A stretch of 7,041 bases of DNA from Oscillospiraceae bacterium. GTDB lineage: Bacteria > Bacillota > Clostridia > Oscillospirales > Ruminococcaceae. Positions 1-5,970 of the stretch are shown here, piece by piece; position 1 is the stretch's first letter; each line of letters opens with the position of its first letter. Below the pieces are notes generated by a model. The model was not told the DNA's origin, did no database searches, and was given only the letters and a program-made list of their open reading frames with translations. The translations under genes were made by a program, and so were the position numbers. The stretch covers positions 1-7,041 of the forward strand of contig JAEDOB010000112.1 of the NCBI GenBank assembly GCA_016302225.1, written 5' to 3'.

Positions 1-75
1 CAAAGTTACAAAGGTCACAGAAGCGGTTGAGAGAAAAGAACGCAGAGCAAGAAATGCAATTTTTTTAACACTCAT
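1..75 (-). CDS. Possible 5' end of a leftward gene with a hydrophobic N-terminus, product unknown
   Basis: Reading leftward from an ATG at 75, a frame stays open for 25 codons to the window edge. It begins MSVKKIAFLALRSF and continues with further hydrophobic and small residues. Two lysines followed by a hydrophobic stretch from about residue 6 is the pattern of a signal peptide or N-terminal membrane anchor. No convincing Shine-Dalgarno sequence precedes the ATG, which is the main weakness. In its favour, a good sigmaA-like promoter points into it from 171-199 and would give a leader of roughly 90 bases. Too little is present to name a family. A secreted, lipid-anchored or membrane sensor protein are all possible, and it may not be a gene at all. 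Confidence 0.4.
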   Translation of the reverse strand, partial: MSVKKIAFLALRSFLSTASVTFVTL

Positions 76-161
76 AACAGAAATACGCTTACATGATAGT
101 CTATATGCTGATAGGAGATTAGTATAATACATCACACAGGCAGCCGAAAAACGGTTTATTG

Positions 162-176
162 TATAATCCGATTATA
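162..176. promoter_or_regulatory. Perfect 7-1-7 palindrome over a -10 box, possible operator
   Basis: TATAATC, a central C, then GATTATA form a perfect inverted repeat. Its right half is the -10 box of the leftward promoter. A dimeric repressor binding here would block that promoter. It may equally be a by-product of an AT-rich -10 region. Confidence 0.3.
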
Positions 177-199
177 TCACATTTTCACCCAAAAATCAA
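171..199 (-). promoter_or_regulatory. SigmaA-type promoter for the leftward gene at the left edge
   Basis: On the minus strand, TTGATT (194-199) and TATAAT (171-176) are separated by exactly 17 bases (177-193). The -10 matches the consensus fully and the -35 matches 4 of 6. Transcription would start near 164 and run toward the frame beginning at 75. Confidence 0.55.
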
Positions 200-448
200 T
201 CGGTTATTTTCGGAAAACATAATTATATCAAACGTCAACTCAAATTCGGCTAAAAGTAAAATAATTATTGCCGTTTACTATACTTAATCGTTTTCGCAAA
301 TTGGATATATTTTACTGTTGCCTTTGGTGAAAAGAATGGCATTAGTTCAAAGTTGTTAATTTTTATTGACATTGTTGTTAGTTTTGACAATTTATCTGTG
401 ATAACTTTGTGAAAAAAGCAGATATTTTTATGAATAACTTAAAAACGC

Positions 449-477
449 TTGATTTTTCCTTAAAAATATTGTTTAAT
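449..477 (+). promoter_or_regulatory. Candidate sigmaA-type promoter for the sugar ABC operon
   Basis: TTGATT (449-454) and TTTAAT (472-477) are separated by 17 bases. The -10 matches 5 of 6 consensus positions. A start near 484 would give a leader of about 120 bases that includes the whole inverted-repeat cluster at 509-580. Two better -35 boxes (TTGACA at 366 and 384) lie upstream but lack good -10 boxes at the right distance, so this pair is the best single candidate. Confidence 0.4.
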
Positions 478-508
478 AATATGTGAGGAATAAAAATCTT
501 TTCTACAT

Positions 509-580
509 TTTATTCGATTTCTGCGCCGAATAAAGCTGTCTTGTACGGACAGACGTGAAACAAGCTTTCACAATGCGCAG
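509..580 (+). promoter_or_regulatory. Potentially structured 5' leader of the sugar ABC operon
   Basis: Four complementary pairings fall in 72 bases. TTTATTCG (509-516) pairs with CGAATAAA (527-534), an 8-bp stem with a 10-base loop. CTGTC (536-540) pairs with GACAG (548-552). GTGAAA (555-560) pairs with TTTCAC (566-571). CTGCGC (521-526), which sits in the loop of the first hairpin, is complementary to GCGCAG (575-580). The last pairing would either make a pseudoknot with the first hairpin or replace it to close a three-way junction around the two small hairpins. The block ends 10 bases before the Shine-Dalgarno sequence. It resembles no riboswitch class I can name from sequence alone; the regulatory role is inferred. 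Confidence 0.35.
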
Positions 581-590
581 TACTGATTTA

Positions 591-596
591 AGGAGG
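591..596 (+). promoter_or_regulatory. Ribosome binding site of the solute-binding protein gene
   Basis: AGGAGG lies 8 bases before the ATG at 605. It is a near-perfect Shine-Dalgarno sequence with ideal spacing and fixes the start of the gene. It suits a highly translated binding protein. Confidence 0.9.
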
Positions 597-604
597 AAAA
601 AATT

Positions 605-2071
605 ATGAACAGCAAGAAGATCATGGCACTGGCTATGAGTATGGCACTTGCTTCCACCGCTCTCAGCGGCTGCGGAGGCAACGGCGGCACAACAGACAAC
701 AGCGGCTCGTCCGATAACAGCGGCTCGGGCGACAGCGGAAAGGTTATGAAGACCATTTCCGAGATCGACGCAGAAGCTCTCAAGGGCACTACCGTTACTC
801 TTTACACCCACATGGGCAACCGTGTTCTCGGTGAGGAGAAGAAGGACGAAAACGGCAACACCTACCGTGACGAAAACTATGCTTATCTGAAGCATCTGGC
901 AGAGCAGTTTGAGAAGGATTACGGTATCCACATCGACCTGCAGGTAAACTCTACCGAGGATGATATTCGTCCTCTGCTCCAGACAGCCGATCCCTCTATC
1001 GATATTTACACATCTCCCAACTGGAAGATCGAGGAATGGCAGCAGTACGCTGAGCCTTACTGCACTCTTGACGAGGGTAAGGAATACTACGGCGATTATG
1101 CTGCAACTATGTACAATGACGGAAAGTACATCTACGCTCTTATGCCCGCAAAGACCTATAACAACGCCGTTGTTTACAACGAGGAAACCATCAAGCTTGC
1201 AGGCTATGACAAGATACCCACAACTAAGGCTGAGTTTGAGGACCTCTGCACAAAGCTCCGTGAGCTGGGCATTGACCCCATTGCTCTCCACAGAGTTGAA
1301 AACTGGCCTCTGGCTACTCTGCCCGACTTTGCTAACTATGTAGCAGGCAGAAACGACGCTTATCAGTCCATGCTCAAGAGCGATACTCCCTTCAGCCCCT
1401 CCGAGCCTATGGGACAGACCATCAAGATGTACACCGAGTGGAAGTCCAAGGGCTTCTTTGAGGCTGACATCTACACCGACTTTGGTGTTGCTATGGACGT
1501 TGTAGGTAACGGCAAGGCTGCTATGATGCTCTTCGGCGCATGGGTAGTTCCTCAGATCCAGGGACGCTGCCCCGAGGGAACAGATCCTTCCGTTATCAAG
1601 TTTGCTCCCGCTCCCGACTTCGGCAACGGTCAGTATGTAATGGCAGCAGCTGCTGACAGCTACGCTATCAACAAGGGCTCCGACAATAAGGACGGCGCAA
1701 GACTCTTTATCGAGTACATCTCCGAAAGCCCTCAGTATTTTGCAGACAGCGGCTTCATCGCAATGAAGAAGGGCGTTACTCCCGTAGTTCCCGAGCTGTA
1801 CAAGCTTATTGACGAGGCTGTTGAGGCAGGCACCTGCAAGCCCCTGTTCGCATATGCTACAAACGCTAACTCCATGAACAACGAAAACGTTCTGACAGAA
1901 GCAGGTCTGCTTGAGGACTTCAAGTACGCAGGAAACCTCTTCGACGTTATCGACGTTACCAAGGATCCCGACTGGGCTGCTTACGATGCTCAGGTTGAGG
2001 CTCAGAACAAGGCTTATGTTCAGGCAAGAGAGGATCTCGGCGTTAAGTGGGACGACAGCCTGGTTGGCTGA
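605..2071 (+). CDS. Extracellular carbohydrate-binding lipoprotein of an ABC importer
   Basis: This 488-residue protein should be the sugar-capturing component of the importer encoded downstream, held to the outer face of the membrane by a lipid. A lysine-containing N-terminus and hydrophobic core lead to a lipobox, LSGC, with the lipidated cysteine at residue 23. A Gly/Ser/Asn/Asp-rich linker follows (about 24-45), encoded by an imperfect 18-base tandem repeat at 695-738. The rest has the make-up of a family 1 bacterial solute-binding protein: a beta-strand start near TVTLYTHMG, many aromatic residues (for example SPNWKIEEWQQYAEPY around 137-152), and a conserved-type LFGAW segment near residue 310. 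The length fits the family, which is typically 420-550 residues. Codon use is strongly biased toward a few C-ending codons, as in highly expressed genes. The sugar cannot be predicted; an oligosaccharide is likely from the family. The start is fixed by AGGAGG and the signal peptide. Confidence 0.93.
   Translation: MNSKKIMALAMSMALASTALSGCGGNGGTTDNSGSSDNSGSGDSGKVMKTISEIDAEALKGTTVTLYTHMGNRVLGEEKKDENGNTYRDENYAYLKHLAEQFEKDYGIHIDLQVNSTEDDIRPLLQTADPSIDIYTSPNWKIEEWQQYAEPYCTLDEGKEYYGDYAATMYNDGKYIYALMPAKTYNNAVVYNEETIKLAGYDKIPTTKAEFEDLCTKLRELGIDPIALHRVENWPLATLPDFANYVAGRNDAYQSMLKSDTPFSPSEPMGQTIKMYTEWKSKGFFEADIYTDFGVAMDVVGNGKAAMMLFGAWVVPQIQGRCPEGTDPSVIKFAPAPDFGNGQYVMAAAADSYAINKGSDNKDGARLFIEYISESPQYFADSGFIAMKKGVTPVVPELYKLIDEAVEAGTCKPLFAYATNANSMNNENVLTEAGLLEDFKYAGNLFDVIDVTKDPDWAAYDAQVEAQNKAYVQAREDLGVKWDDSLVG
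695..738 (+). repeat. Imperfect 18-base tandem repeat in the lipoprotein linker
   Basis: Two 18-base units (695-712 and 713-730) and a partial third (731-738) encode DNSGSS, DNSGSG and DSG. They form the flexible tether between the lipidated cysteine and the binding domain. Such repeats can change copy number by slippage in 6-codon steps without a frameshift. Confidence 0.75.
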
Positions 2072-2102
2072 TAACCGCTTTTTAACCGAATAATGTGATA
2101 AT

Positions 2103-2144
2103 GTGCGGCGGCATTCATAAGGGATTTTGTGAATGTCGCCGTAT
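2103..2144 (+). promoter_or_regulatory. Intercistronic stem-loop between binding-protein and permease genes
   Basis: The arm 2106-2120 pairs with 2127-2141 over 15 base pairs, two of them G-U, around a 6-base loop (2121-2126). Three further weak pairs can extend the base to 2103/2144. No T-run follows, so it is not a complete intrinsic terminator. It sits 32 bases after the stop of the binding-protein gene and 27 bases before the permease start. By analogy with other binding-protein operons, it could protect the upstream mRNA from 3' exonucleases or cause partial termination, giving more binding protein than permease. That role is inferred; the pairing is seen directly. Confidence 0.7.
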
Positions 2145-2170
2145 CATACACAGGATACGCAGGTGATTTA

Positions 2171-3022
2171 ATGAAATCTAAAGGCAGATCAATATTTATT
2201 TTCGTTTTTCTGGTGCTTCCTCTTTTGCACTTGCTGATATTTTCATATGTCCCCATTATCGGCAACTTCGTCCTCAGCTTTACCAACTGGAAGGGCTTCG
2301 GACCTGTTGAATTTATCGGCATAAGAAACTACCGCAAGCTGTTTACCAATCCCGAATATATCGCAATGTTCAAAAACTGCGGCTGGTACTTCCTTGCGGC
2401 TATCCCGCAGCTGATATTTGCATTTTTCCTTGCAATTGTCGTAAACGGAAAATTCAGAGGACTGAACCTGTTCAAGGGCATACTGATAATCCCCTATCTC
2501 TTAAACGGCGTTATCATCTCCACGATCTTCATCATCTTCTTCAACAACGCAGGTACACTCAATACTATCCTCGGCGCATTTGGACTTGAAGCACTCCAGC
2601 ATAAGTGGCTGCAGGATCTGGAAATTGTAAACCCCGCTATCGCCTCCATCAGTATCTGGCGATATTACGGAATGAACTTTATTATGTTCTTCGGTGCATT
2701 GCAGTCCATTCCCACGGAGGTTTACGAAGCTGCTATCCTTGACGGCTGCAACAAGATGCAGGAGATACGCTACATATCCGTGCCCTATATCAGAAAGGTT
2801 CTGTTTATCAATATCCTGCTGAGCGTTTCGGGCTCTATTCAGGTTTTCGAAATACCATACATCATGCTCAACGGAAGCAACGGCACGCTGACTCCCGTTA
2901 TTATGATACAGCAGGCAATGGGCGACAACAAGGTCGGCTTTGCGGCTGCGCTGTCGGTAATGGTATTCGTTATCGTTCTGCTGGCGGTAGGTCTGCAGAA
3001 GCTGTTTGTAAGGGAGGACTGA
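2171..3022 (+). CDS. Carbohydrate ABC transporter permease, MalF/UgpA type
   Basis: This 283-residue polytopic membrane protein is one half of the sugar translocation channel. Hydrophobic segments lie at about 7-32, 72-92, 102-125, 155-177, 208-225 and 257-278, giving the usual six helices. The cytoplasmic EAA loop that docks the ATPase is clear at about 186-205: EAAILDGCNKMQEIRYISVP, with the invariant Gly and the closing Pro. Short N-terminal features such as FVLSFTNW and FIGIRNYRKLF are typical of the MalF-like partner. The ATG at 2171 is chosen because AGGTGA (2161-2166) precedes it; an in-frame GTG at 2129 would add 14 residues but lies inside the intercistronic stem-loop and has no binding site. 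The second permease starts 4 bases after its stop, so they are surely co-transcribed. Family assignment is very secure; the substrate is unknown. Confidence 0.95.
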   Translation: MKSKGRSIFIFVFLVLPLLHLLIFSYVPIIGNFVLSFTNWKGFGPVEFIGIRNYRKLFTNPEYIAMFKNCGWYFLAAIPQLIFAFFLAIVVNGKFRGLNLFKGILIIPYLLNGVIISTIFIIFFNNAGTLNTILGAFGLEALQHKWLQDLEIVNPAIASISIWRYYGMNFIMFFGALQSIPTEVYEAAILDGCNKMQEIRYISVPYIRKVLFINILLSVSGSIQVFEIPYIMLNGSNGTLTPVIMIQQAMGDNKVGFAAALSVMVFVIVLLAVGLQKLFVRED

Positions 3023-3026
3023 GCGC

Positions 3027-3854
3027 ATGGTAAAAGAATCTCTTGCATACAAGATAATAAGATATGTTTTCCTGATAATCGCAAGCCTTTTTGTAATTAT
3101 CCCTCTTGTCCCGCTGATATTCATGGCGTTTAAGACGGGTGCGGAATACTCCGCTACAAGCGTTCTGGAACCGCCTGCAAACTTCCTCAACACCTATAAT
3201 TTCGTATATGCCATAAAGGTCGGAAAGTTGGGCAAGGCATTTATCAACACGGCGATAATCCTGGTGATTTCCCTGACATTGCAGGTAACCTTCACCTCAA
3301 TGGTCGCTTACGTCCTCCACCGCTTTGACTTTATGGGCAAGAAGGTCGTTAAGCTGCTGTTTACCCTGACAATGTTTATCCCCGTTGTTGCAACTCAGAC
3401 GCTCATCTTCCGTATGATGTACGCTGTAAAGCTCATCAATACTATGTGGAGCGTTATTATCCTTTACGCAGGTGTCGGAATTGTCGGAATTTACATTATG
3501 CTCAATCAGCTTGACAGTATCTCCAAGGAGCTGGACGAGGCTGCGCTTATTGACGGAGCGGGATATTTCCGCACATTCTTCAAGATCGTGTTCCCCCTGA
3601 TGAAGCCCGCCTGCACAACGCTGGTCATCATCAACGGTATCGGTCTTTACAACGACTTCTATATCCCGAACCTGTATCTGAACAGAGATGTTCAGACCTT
3701 TACCGTTGCGCTGTACAAGTTCTTCGGCTCCATGGCAACGCCCTTTGAGATAGTTTCTGCGGCGATAATCATTGGTATGATACCGATCATGATAGTGTTC
3801 ATCTTCCTGCAGAAGTATATCTACAACGGTCTTGCGGGTTCTGTAAAGATGTGA
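3027..3854 (+). CDS. Carbohydrate ABC transporter permease, MalG/UgpE type
   Basis: This 275-residue membrane protein is the second channel subunit and should pair with the permease encoded just upstream. Hydrophobic segments fall at about 12-35, 72-97, 107-127, 138-160, 192-210 and 241-262. The EAA loop at 171-190 reads EAALIDGAGYFRTFFKIVFP, a nearly ideal match to the family pattern EAA...DGA......I..P. The C-terminus, QKYIYNGLAGSVKM, has the usual MalG-like ending. Its ribosome binding site AGGGAGG (3011-3017) lies inside the end of the upstream gene, 9 bases before the ATG, and only 4 bases separate the two genes, so translation is probably coupled. No ABC ATPase follows, unlike many complete importers. 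Confidence 0.95.
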   Translation: MVKESLAYKIIRYVFLIIASLFVIIPLVPLIFMAFKTGAEYSATSVLEPPANFLNTYNFVYAIKVGKLGKAFINTAIILVISLTLQVTFTSMVAYVLHRFDFMGKKVVKLLFTLTMFIPVVATQTLIFRMMYAVKLINTMWSVIILYAGVGIVGIYIMLNQLDSISKELDEAALIDGAGYFRTFFKIVFPLMKPACTTLVIINGIGLYNDFYIPNLYLNRDVQTFTVALYKFFGSMATPFEIVSAAIIIGMIPIMIVFIFLQKYIYNGLAGSVKM

Positions 3855-3861
3855 TCTGCCA

Positions 3862-4509
3862 ATGAAGAAAAAACTCGACCTCAGCACAATTATGTCAATG
3901 ATACATCTGGTGTTTTTCCTGAGCATCTGCTGCTTCGGGACCATGTATCTGACCGCCTCCATTCTGGCAATTCCTTCGCTGACAGCGGCGTTCGTCATTG
4001 GAAAGGACGTTATTTTCAAACGGTTTGATGTTTATGACGGGCTGGTGAAGCGGTTCTTTTCGGAGCTTTTGGCGAATATGCGTATGATGAAATATTTCCC
4101 CCTTCAGCTGCTGATTTTTTTGCAGGCAGCGGGAATTTACGCTTCGGAAAAGACGGGAATGACAGGTCTTGTTTACCCCATGGTGGCGTGTATTTCCTTT
4201 TGCGCCGCTCTGATAATTTTCGCTGCGGCGTGCAGAGTGTTTGTGGAAACGCCCATGAGCATTACGGAGATAATCATTGCCATGCTTTACAGGGTGCAGT
4301 ATTTCCTCATAATCTGGGTGTTGATGATACTTTGTATACTGTTTTTCGGAACGGTCATGCTGGGAATATTCTTCTTTGCGGGGGCACTCCTGCTGATGGC
4401 GGTGGAAACGGTGGCATTTTTGGATATTCTGGCATTCAAAAAAGCGTCGGATAAGCTGACCGAGGAGGAAATGAACTGCTTCGGTGAGGATTTCATCAAG
4501 TCGATATAG
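3862..4509 (+). CDS. DUF624/YesL-like membrane protein of a sugar-transport operon
   Basis: This 215-residue protein has about five hydrophobic segments (roughly 12-45, 78-93, 102-127, 137-160 and 163-190) and a charged C-terminal tail. The first segment ends in a turn, IPSLTAAFVIGKDV (about 37-50), followed by a basic amphipathic stretch and a second helix. This matches the layout of DUF624 (YesL) proteins, which in Firmicutes are commonly encoded beside carbohydrate ABC transporters and whose function is not established. The gene starts 7 bases after the second permease stop and lacks a clear Shine-Dalgarno sequence, so it probably relies on coupled translation. It is the last gene before the terminator. 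A role in assembling or regulating the importer is inferred from position only. The family call rests on topology and context, without an alignment. Confidence 0.72.
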   Translation: MKKKLDLSTIMSMIHLVFFLSICCFGTMYLTASILAIPSLTAAFVIGKDVIFKRFDVYDGLVKRFFSELLANMRMMKYFPLQLLIFLQAAGIYASEKTGMTGLVYPMVACISFCAALIIFAAACRVFVETPMSITEIIIAMLYRVQYFLIIWVLMILCILFFGTVMLGIFFFAGALLLMAVETVAFLDILAFKKASDKLTEEEMNCFGEDFIKSI

Positions 4510-4510
4510 C

Positions 4511-4560
4511 AAAAGAAAACACGGTGCATTTCACAAACCCGAAATGCACCGTGTATTTTT
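4511..4560. terminator. Bidirectional intrinsic terminator between convergent genes
   Basis: A perfect 14-bp stem (4519-4532 with 4541-4554) closes an 8-base loop (4533-4540). On the plus strand it is followed by ATTTTT (4555-4560); on the minus strand by TTTTCTTTT (complement of 4511-4518). It begins 2 bases after the DUF624-like stop, and its plus-strand T-run overlaps the stop codon of the MATE gene. One hairpin therefore ends transcription of both convergent units. Confidence 0.9.
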
Positions 4561-5902
4561 ATGCCTTTTTATATTTCAAAGTCAGTTCCTTCATCTTAAT
4601 AAAGTAAATGACCACAAGCAGAATATCCGCAGCCACCCAAGCGGCGGGGCTTGCAAAGCAGATAGCCGTGTAACCGAAAGTGCCTACCAAAAGGAACGCC
4701 ACAGCCGTCCTTGCCACCAGCTCGCAAACACCCGCCATCATAGGCAGCAGTCCGAAGCCCAAACCCTGTAAAGAATTTCGCAGCACGAAAAGAATTGCAA
4801 GGATTGGATAGAAAATGCCGTTGCAGAAAAGGAACTGCTTTATTTCGCCCATAACCGCCATTTCCTCGGGCTTGATGAACAGCATTGCAATATATTCGCC
4901 CAAAAGCGTAACCACCGCAAATGCCGCCACGCTGTATATCAAAATGACAATAAGGCTTTGGGAAATGCCCTTTTTAACTCGGTCAATGCGTCCCGCACCT
5001 AAATTTTGTCCGCCGTATGTGGCAAGGGTAACGCCCATTGTTTCCATAGGCTGAGTGACTATCATCTGAATCTTGTTGGCAATGGTGACCGCCGCAACTA
5101 TCCCCGAACCCAGGGAGTTTACCGCCGTTTGCAAAATTATGGAGCCGACTGCCGTTATGGAGAACTGAAACGCCATTGGCAGTCCCACCGAAAGCAGTCT
5201 GCCCGAACAAGCCTTGTTTACCCGAAGCTCGTCCTTTGAAAATGTGAGAATGGGGTAACGCTTTTTTATGTAGATAAGGCAAAGCACCGCCGAAATTGCC
5301 TGCGCAATGACCGTTGCAAAGCCCACGCCCAGACATTCCAGCTTAAAGCCTATAACGAACAGCAGGTCAAGGATAATATTCAGCACCGACGCCACCGCAA
5401 GGAAGAGAAGGGGAGTTTTGCTGTCCCCCAAAGCCCTTAAAACGGAGGCCAGGATATTGTAAAGCATAGTCACCGCAATTCCGCCGAAGATAACGATAAT
5501 GTAATCATATGCGGAGTCGATGATGTTTTCGGGGGTGTTCATCAGTTCAAGAAGGGGACGGGTGAAAATCATTGTGAGGGTCGTCAGAACCGCCGAAATC
5601 AGGATAGAAAGGTACATGGAATTGGCGACGTGCTTTCTCATTCCCACGTAATCCCCCGCACCGAAGGTCTGGGCAACGGGAATTGCAAAGCCGCTGGTGC
5701 AGCCCGTCACAAATCCGATAACAAGGAAGCTTATGGAACCCGTTGAGCCGACAGCCGCAAGTGCGTCCTGCCCCACAAAGCGTCCCACGACAACGCTGTC
5801 TACCATATTATAAAGCTGCTGGAAAAGATTTCCCACCAGCATTGGGATACAAAATTGAAGAATAAGTGAAAGGGGCTTTCCCTCAGTCATATCTCTGACC
5901 AT
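4559..5902 (-). CDS. MATE-family multidrug/cation antiporter, 12-helix efflux protein
   Basis: This 447-residue integral membrane protein is a multi antimicrobial extrusion transporter, expected to export drugs or other organic compounds in exchange for Na+ or H+. Length and twelve hydrophobic segments in two similar halves fit the family. Typical motifs are an N-terminal TEGKPLSLILQFCIPML, then NMVDSVVVGRFVG (32-44, with the conserved Asp), SVLRALGDSKTPLL (153-166) at the end of the first half-barrel, and QNLGAGR (300-305 region) plus VLRNSLQGLG (373-382) in the second. It resembles the NorM/DinF-like proteins common in Clostridia; substrates cannot be read from sequence. The start at 5902 is chosen because GGAGGA (5909-5914) precedes it; longer in-frame starts fall in the promoter and are ruled out. 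It is probably a single-gene unit with its own promoter and a shared terminator. Confidence 0.95.
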   Translation of the reverse strand: MVRDMTEGKPLSLILQFCIPMLVGNLFQQLYNMVDSVVVGRFVGQDALAAVGSTGSISFLVIGFVTGCTSGFAIPVAQTFGAGDYVGMRKHVANSMYLSILISAVLTTLTMIFTRPLLELMNTPENIIDSAYDYIIVIFGGIAVTMLYNILASVLRALGDSKTPLLFLAVASVLNIILDLLFVIGFKLECLGVGFATVIAQAISAVLCLIYIKKRYPILTFSKDELRVNKACSGRLLSVGLPMAFQFSITAVGSIILQTAVNSLGSGIVAAVTIANKIQMIVTQPMETMGVTLATYGGQNLGAGRIDRVKKGISQSLIVILIYSVAAFAVVTLLGEYIAMLFIKPEEMAVMGEIKQFLFCNGIFYPILAILFVLRNSLQGLGFGLLPMMAGVCELVARTAVAFLLVGTFGYTAICFASPAAWVAADILLVVIYFIKMKELTLKYKKA

Positions 5903-5908
5903 AAGCGT

Positions 5909-5914
5909 TCCTCC
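5909..5914 (-). promoter_or_regulatory. Ribosome binding site of the MATE gene
   Basis: On the minus strand GGAGGA lies 6 bases before the ATG at 5902. It decides between this start and a longer in-frame one at 5962, which has no binding site and would lie on the promoter -35 box. Confidence 0.88.
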
Positions 5915-5933
5915 GTAAACAATTGATTGTATT

Positions 5934-5962
5934 ATTCTATCCCGAAAGTGCGCAAATGTCAA
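5934..5962 (-). promoter_or_regulatory. SigmaA-type promoter of the MATE gene
   Basis: On the minus strand a consensus TTGACA (5957-5962) and TAGAAT (5934-5939, 5 of 6) are separated by exactly 17 bases (5940-5956). Transcription should start near 5927, leaving a short leader of about 25 bases before the ATG at 5902. No attenuator fits in such a leader, so any control would act at the promoter. Confidence 0.8.
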
Positions 5963-5970
5963 GATATTTT

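Larger units (their letters stand above)
76..604. other. AT-rich divergent intergenic region with control elements
   Basis: No coding frame with a ribosome binding site and plausible composition was found on either strand. The region is strongly AT-rich with many T and A runs. It holds a leftward promoter (171-199), a palindrome over that promoter's -10 box (162-176), an imperfect direct repeat with two TTGACA boxes (352-389), a rightward promoter candidate (449-477), a potentially folded leader (509-580) and the ribosome binding site of the sugar-binding protein gene (591-596). The length and density of elements fit a regulated divergent promoter region; that role is inferred. Confidence 0.6.

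Noticed and set aside
279..284. TATACT as a rightward -10 box
   Set aside because: No -35-like sequence lies 16-18 bases upstream, and the resulting leader would be over 300 bases.
283..297. Catabolite-response-element-like site around the CG at 289-290
   Set aside because: It keeps the central CG and several positions but misses three key ones including the outer arms, and lies far from the likely operon promoter. Not better than chance in such AT-rich DNA.
503..1291. Long open frame on the minus strand opposite the binding-protein gene (262 codons)
   Set aside because: It has no ribosome binding site, no recognisable family, and lies antisense to a gene with clear lipoprotein features. 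Long antisense frames arise from the biased codon use of the real gene.
2129..2170. Upstream GTG start for the first permease
   Set aside because: It lies in the 3' arm of the stem-loop with no Shine-Dalgarno sequence, while the ATG at 2171 is preceded by AGGTGA and begins a normal MalF-like N-terminus.
3297..4019. Minus-strand open frame spanning the second permease and the DUF624-like gene (240 codons)
   Set aside because: The translation is rich in His, Asp and Arg without any membrane or domain pattern, and it crosses a gene junction. It is a shadow of the real genes. The same applies to minus-strand frames at 2501-3193 and 3895-4512.
5903..5962. 20-residue N-terminal extension of the MATE protein
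   Set aside because: The extension overlaps the -35 and -10 boxes and the ribosome binding site; MATE proteins normally begin close to the TEGKP-type segment.
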